Of a DNA stretch of 8,470 nucleotides, positions 6,117 through 8,470 are shown piece after piece. The DNA is taken from the NCBI GenBank assembly GCA_900766795.1, contig CAAFWX010000214.1, positions 1-8,470 of the forward strand, written 5' to 3'. The stretch comes from Oscillospiraceae bacterium (GTDB taxonomy: Bacteria > Bacillota_A > Clostridia > Oscillospirales > Ruminococcaceae). The position numbers and the translations under genes were made by a program. How positions within the stretch are numbered: the stretch's first letter is position 1; every line of letters starts with the position of its first letter. A model generated the notes under the pieces. The model was given only the letters and a program-made list of their open reading frames with translations. It was not told the DNA's origin and did not search any database.

Positions 6117-6980
6117 TTATTCCAGCTTCTGAAAGCCTTCTCCAAAAACCTCGCTTGCGCCTGTGATTACCACAAACGCCTGCGGGTCAGTTTCCTTTAT
6201 CATTCGCCGCGCACGGATGTAATCGCCCTTGTGCACGGCTGTGGCAATTACCTGCCGCTCGGCTCCGCTGAATGCGCCCTCGCCTTTAAGCAGCGACACT
6301 CCGAAGCCCGCTTTTACGAGCCGGTCGGTTATCTCACGCGACCTGTCCGAGAACACCATGAGCAGCTTGCACTCCAGCCCGCCGTAGACAATTCCGTCCA
6401 GCACCCTTGCCTGCACGAATATCGACACCAGCGCACACAGCACCGCGTCCATATTGTGCCACACGGCAAAGCCCAGCAACGCAACCGCGCCGTCCAGCAG
6501 AAGCTGCACCTGCCCCAGACGTAATCCCGAGCGGAAGCGAATCACTATCTTGTTCAGTATATCCACGCCGCCCGTGGTGGACTCCCTCATGTAGTTAAGC
6601 CCCAGACCTACTCCCATAAGCAGCCCGCCGAAAACCGCCGCCAGCACCCTGCTTCCACCCGAAGCGTTGTATACGGGCAGCCACGCGAGAACATAGTCCG
6701 TCATCAGCGTGACCAGCGCCACGGAAACAAGTGTCTTTAGCATTGTCCGTTTATCCAGCCACACAAACCCCGCCGCTATCATCGGCAGATTCAGCAGCGA
6801 ATACAACGTTCCCACGGATACGGGTAGACCCGAGTTTAATATCACCGCAATGCCCGTTACCCCGCCCGGGGCTATCTCATTCGGCGTGATGAACACGTTC
6901 ACCCCCGCCGCGTAAACTGCCGCGCCTGCGGTTATATACAGGAAATCCAGCGCCCATGTGCGGGCGTTTTGTCTGCTCAT
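6117..6980 (-). CDS. YitT-family multi-pass membrane protein (DUF2179 C-terminus)
   Basis: A 287-residue integral membrane protein of the YitT family, the usual length. The N-terminal two thirds hold about six hydrophobic segments, at roughly residues 11-31, 40-52, 56-75, 82-101, 111-129 and 156-190. The family landmarks NVFITPNEIAPGGVTG (28-43) and GLGLNYMRESTTGGVDI (125-141) are clear. The soluble C-terminus (about 205-285) is a DUF2179 domain, with GAFSGAERQVI (235-245) and the DPQAFVVITGASEVFGEGF block (265-283). The biochemical function of the family is not established; transport or small-molecule sensing is often suggested. ATG at 6978-6980 is preceded by GGGGGAG with a 5-base spacer. 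It lies 28 bases after mrnC and 23 before yebC, in the same leftward operon. Its relevance to the ribosome-related neighbours is not evident. Confidence 0.93.
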   Translation of the reverse strand: MSRQNARTWALDFLYITAGAAVYAAGVNVFITPNEIAPGGVTGIAVILNSGLPVSVGTLYSLLNLPMIAAGFVWLDKRTMLKTLVSVALVTLMTDYVLAWLPVYNASGGSRVLAAVFGGLLMGVGLGLNYMRESTTGGVDILNKIVIRFRSGLRLGQVQLLLDGAVALLGFAVWHNMDAVLCALVSIFVQARVLDGIVYGGLECKLLMVFSDRSREITDRLVKAGFGVSLLKGEGAFSGAERQVIATAVHKGDYIRARRMIKETDPQAFVVITGASEVFGEGFQKLE

Positions 6981-7008
6981 CTACGCTCCCCCTTTTCGGG
7001 GAAAGCGG

Positions 7009-7422
7009 TTAGTGCTGCGCGTTCCCCAAATCTGTGGGCAGCGCCTCGCAGATTGCGGAAAACAGCTCCTCAACGCGCTCGCTCTGCCCCGAAAGGCTGA
7101 GATAGCCGAACAGCGCCTCAAGCGCGGTCGCTCTGCGGTACTCCGAGGGCTTTGCGCTTTTGGGGACGGAAATTCCTCCCGCGTTTCTTCCGCGGCGGAG
7201 AATGTCCGCTTCCCTTTCGGTAAGCAGCGGTTCAATAACGCCGACAGCTTCGGACTGATACCCCGCGCGCACCTGCTCAACCGCAAGGTCATGCAGACGT
7301 CCCGCGTTTGTGTTGCCGTGGAGCACCACCCGCCGCCTTACAAGCTGCTCATAAACGCAGTCGCCGTAGAATGCGAGAACGTTCGGGCTGTATGCCGCGG
7401 CTTCCTTTTCGCTCAGCGCCAT
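7009..7422 (-). CDS. mrnC: Mini-ribonuclease III
   Basis: This 137-residue protein is an RNase III catalytic domain without a double-stranded-RNA-binding domain, which is the Mini-RNase III architecture. In Bacillus this dimeric enzyme finishes 23S rRNA ends in assembling 50S particles, with ribosomal protein L3 as partner. Visible motifs: LAFYGDCVYE (16-25), with Asp21 at the catalytic position of the family LGDxVYE motif; LHDLAVEQV (43-51); LTEREADILRRGRNA (67-81), the family signature around RRGRNA; VPKSAKPSEYRRATALEALFGYL (86-108), with Glu102 as the second metal-binding carboxylate. No key residue appears lost. The start at 7420-7422 has AAAGG about 8 bases upstream, overlapping the stop of the methyltransferase-like gene, whose stop codon is only 4 bases away. 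This suggests translational coupling. Confidence 0.94.
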   Translation of the reverse strand: MALSEKEAAAYSPNVLAFYGDCVYEQLVRRRVVLHGNTNAGRLHDLAVEQVRAGYQSEAVGVIEPLLTEREADILRRGRNAGGISVPKSAKPSEYRRATALEALFGYLSLSGQSERVEELFSAICEALPTDLGNAQH

Positions 7423-7426
7423 CTAA

Positions 7427-8128
7427 TCAACCTTTCATTATGTAGTAAACGTAGCTGTATTCCTCGCAGTGGAGCGTGAACATGTCCGTTTCCTTTTTCA
7501 GCTCGCTCATTCCTGCGGCAATCTCTCCGTCCTCGGAATGAAGCCCCTGATAATCCGCTGCGGCTCTGTTCAGCGGGCGGTAGTAATTCTCCGTCCAGTC
7601 GGTCTTGGGAGCAATATAGAAATCCTGAACCCTGAACCCCGCTTCCTTTGCTTCGCGGAGCACTCTGTCCAGCGGCTCGATGATTCCGAAGCGCCGCGTG
7701 CAGTAGCTTTCGGTGTCGGGGCTTGGGTCGATTAGCCAGCACAGCGTGCGGTAAACGGCAGTGCCGCCCCTTGCAAGGCAGTCCTTCACCGCTTCGAGCC
7801 TGCCGCTTATTCCGTCAAATTCCACGGTGCCGCTGTACCACACGAGGTCATAGCCCCCGCTGATATGCGGCATTTCAAAAAGCTGCACAACGCGGCTGTC
7901 AAGCCCGTGCGCCCGCGCTTTCTCGGAATGCGCCGCGTCGGTGAATGCGCAGGTGAGCGCGGCTCCCGTCTGCTGCCGAATCAGCAGCGGAGTGAAGCAA
8001 TCGTCGCCCACAAACAGCGCCGTTTTAGGAGCAATCCCGCCGCACAGCGACAAAACCCTGCGCGCGGTGTCCTCGCTGCCTGCCGAGGTACGCTCCATTG
8101 TTTCCAGAAGATTACTGATGAAGTTCAT
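7427..8128 (-). CDS. Class I SAM-dependent methyltransferase-like protein, atypical motif I
   Basis: The 233-residue protein has the order of a Rossmann-type methyltransferase. A first strand and SAM-binding loop ALFVGDDCFTP spans 37-47, a second strand ends with an acidic residue (ALTCAFTD, Asp64), a post-motif strand YDLVWYSGTVEF covers 93-104, and the helix-strand LARGGTAVYRTL (118-129) matches the usual L.PGG....E segment. Asp171-like residues and NYYRPL (181-186) near the C-terminus recall uncharacterised clostridial methyltransferases. Motif I is unusual, with one glycine and two acids where the family has a GxGxG loop, so SAM binding may be altered or lost. No substrate can be named. 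Its place between obg and mrnC allows an rRNA or ribosome role by inference only. ATG at 8126-8128 is preceded by GGGGG about 9 bases upstream, a weak match. It lies 60 bases after the obg stop and 4 bases before mrnC. Confidence 0.7.
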   Translation of the reverse strand: MNFISNLLETMERTSAGSEDTARRVLSLCGGIAPKTALFVGDDCFTPLLIRQQTGAALTCAFTDAAHSEKARAHGLDSRVVQLFEMPHISGGYDLVWYSGTVEFDGISGRLEAVKDCLARGGTAVYRTLCWLIDPSPDTESYCTRRFGIIEPLDRVLREAKEAGFRVQDFYIAPKTDWTENYYRPLNRAAADYQGLHSEDGEIAAGMSELKKETDMFTLHCEEYSYVYYIMKG

Positions 8129-8188
8129 TTGTCTGACCCCCGAAATCCCGCTCGGTCGGTTCCCCTATTATCTGTTATCTTTTTTTCA

Positions 8189-8470
8189 TCAGCGAACGTA
8201 ATTGAACTCGAAGTCGTAGATGGAAACCAAATCGTCGTCCTGTATTCCCAGACGCTCAAGCTCGTCGATTATTCCGCTCGAACGCAGAACGCGCTGGAAG
8301 TATTGCAGCGACTCGTAGTCCTCCATGTTGCAGGTGTTGAGAATCGGCACAAGAAACTCCGCGTCAACAATGTACACGCCGTCAATCACCTCAACGGTGA
8401 AGCTGTGCTTTTGCTTCTCGATATCGTCAAGCTCCTCAAGAGTAAGCGGCTGCACCTCAAAGCGCTTTGC
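8189..8470 (-). CDS. obg: GTPase Obg, C-terminal (OCT) end only; 5' part off the right edge
   Basis: The 93 residues present are open at the right edge. They match the OCT domain that ends Obg/CgtA in many Gram-positive bacteria: DGVYIVDAEFLVPIL, then NMEDYESLQYFQRVLRSSGI, DELERLGIQDDDLVSI and the terminal YDFEFNYVR. Obg is an essential, ribosome-associated GTPase acting in 50S assembly and stress signalling. The glycine-rich Obg fold and GTPase domain (about 330 residues) lie beyond the window. An internal GTG at 8453-8455 could look like a start for an 88-residue protein, but the reading frame continues upstream of it (AKRFE) to the edge with no stop, so it is not the true start. The stop at 8189 is 60 bases before the methyltransferase-like gene, without an obvious terminator, so it probably heads or joins that operon. 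Confidence 0.92.
   Translation of the reverse strand, partial: AKRFEVQPLTLEELDDIEKQKHSFTVEVIDGVYIVDAEFLVPILNTCNMEDYESLQYFQRVLRSSGIIDELERLGIQDDDLVSIYDFEFNYVR

Noticed and set aside
6958..7479. Plus-strand open frame opposite mrnC and the yitT/mrnC junction
   Set aside because: It spans the opposite strand of two identified genes and shows no domain.
8129..8188. Terminator or promoter between obg and the methyltransferase-like gene
   Set aside because: Only a 4-bp CCGA/TCGG pairing without a T-run, and a lone GATAAT with a poor -35; neither is convincing.
8189..8455. Independent 88-residue small protein starting at GTG 8453-8455
   Set aside because: The frame stays open to the window edge and the sequence is the Obg OCT domain, so this is the end of a larger gene.

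Overview
The window looks like a chromosomal stretch from a Gram-positive, Clostridia-type bacterium, probably Oscillospirales/Ruminococcaceae-like. That placement is an inference from gene content: Mini-RNase III, a YitT-type membrane protein, Obg with its C-terminal OCT domain, a BspA-type leucine-rich-repeat surface protein, and a PilT ATPase in a low-to-mid GC genome with AT-rich intergenic DNA and strong AAGGAG-like ribosome binding sites. I see no RNA gene, transposase, CRISPR array or phage gene.

Left block (1-1540, minus strand): a two-gene operon reads leftward. The first gene (895-1440) encodes a CobU-fold P-loop protein that appears to have lost the residues needed for cobinamide kinase/guanylyltransferase chemistry. 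The second gene (875 to the left edge) is pilT, the type IV pilus retraction ATPase, cut off by the window. A good sigma-A-type promoter lies at 1512-1540. The 428-base gap up to the next gene holds this promoter, a second one of the same consensus firing the other way, short repeats, and about 250 bases with no recognised gene.

Middle block (1785-5252): a LacI/GalR-family repressor gene is the only plus-strand gene. It has its own promoter and a strong rho-independent terminator. It converges on a minus-strand gene for a 727-residue membrane-anchored protein: zinc ribbon, one membrane segment, TPRs, a Thr-rich stalk, then leucine-rich repeats built from three exact-length 121-residue modules.

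Right block (5221-8470, minus strand): a tightly packed, largely housekeeping cluster is transcribed in the order obg (C-terminal end only), a SAM-methyltransferase-like gene, mrnC (Mini-RNase III), a yitT-family membrane gene, and yebC, ending in a stem-loop terminator at 5221-5252. Ribosome assembly (Obg), 23S rRNA maturation (Mini-RNase III) and translation or regulation (YebC) form a common theme. The methyltransferase-like and YitT proteins are the unexplained members.

The most unusual items are the catalytically degenerate CobU-like protein co-transcribed with pilT, the glycine-rich hinge of the LacI-family protein, and the zinc ribbon-TPR-LRR surface protein with its perfectly phased internal triplication. 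I do not see a clear-cut new defence or mobile system.
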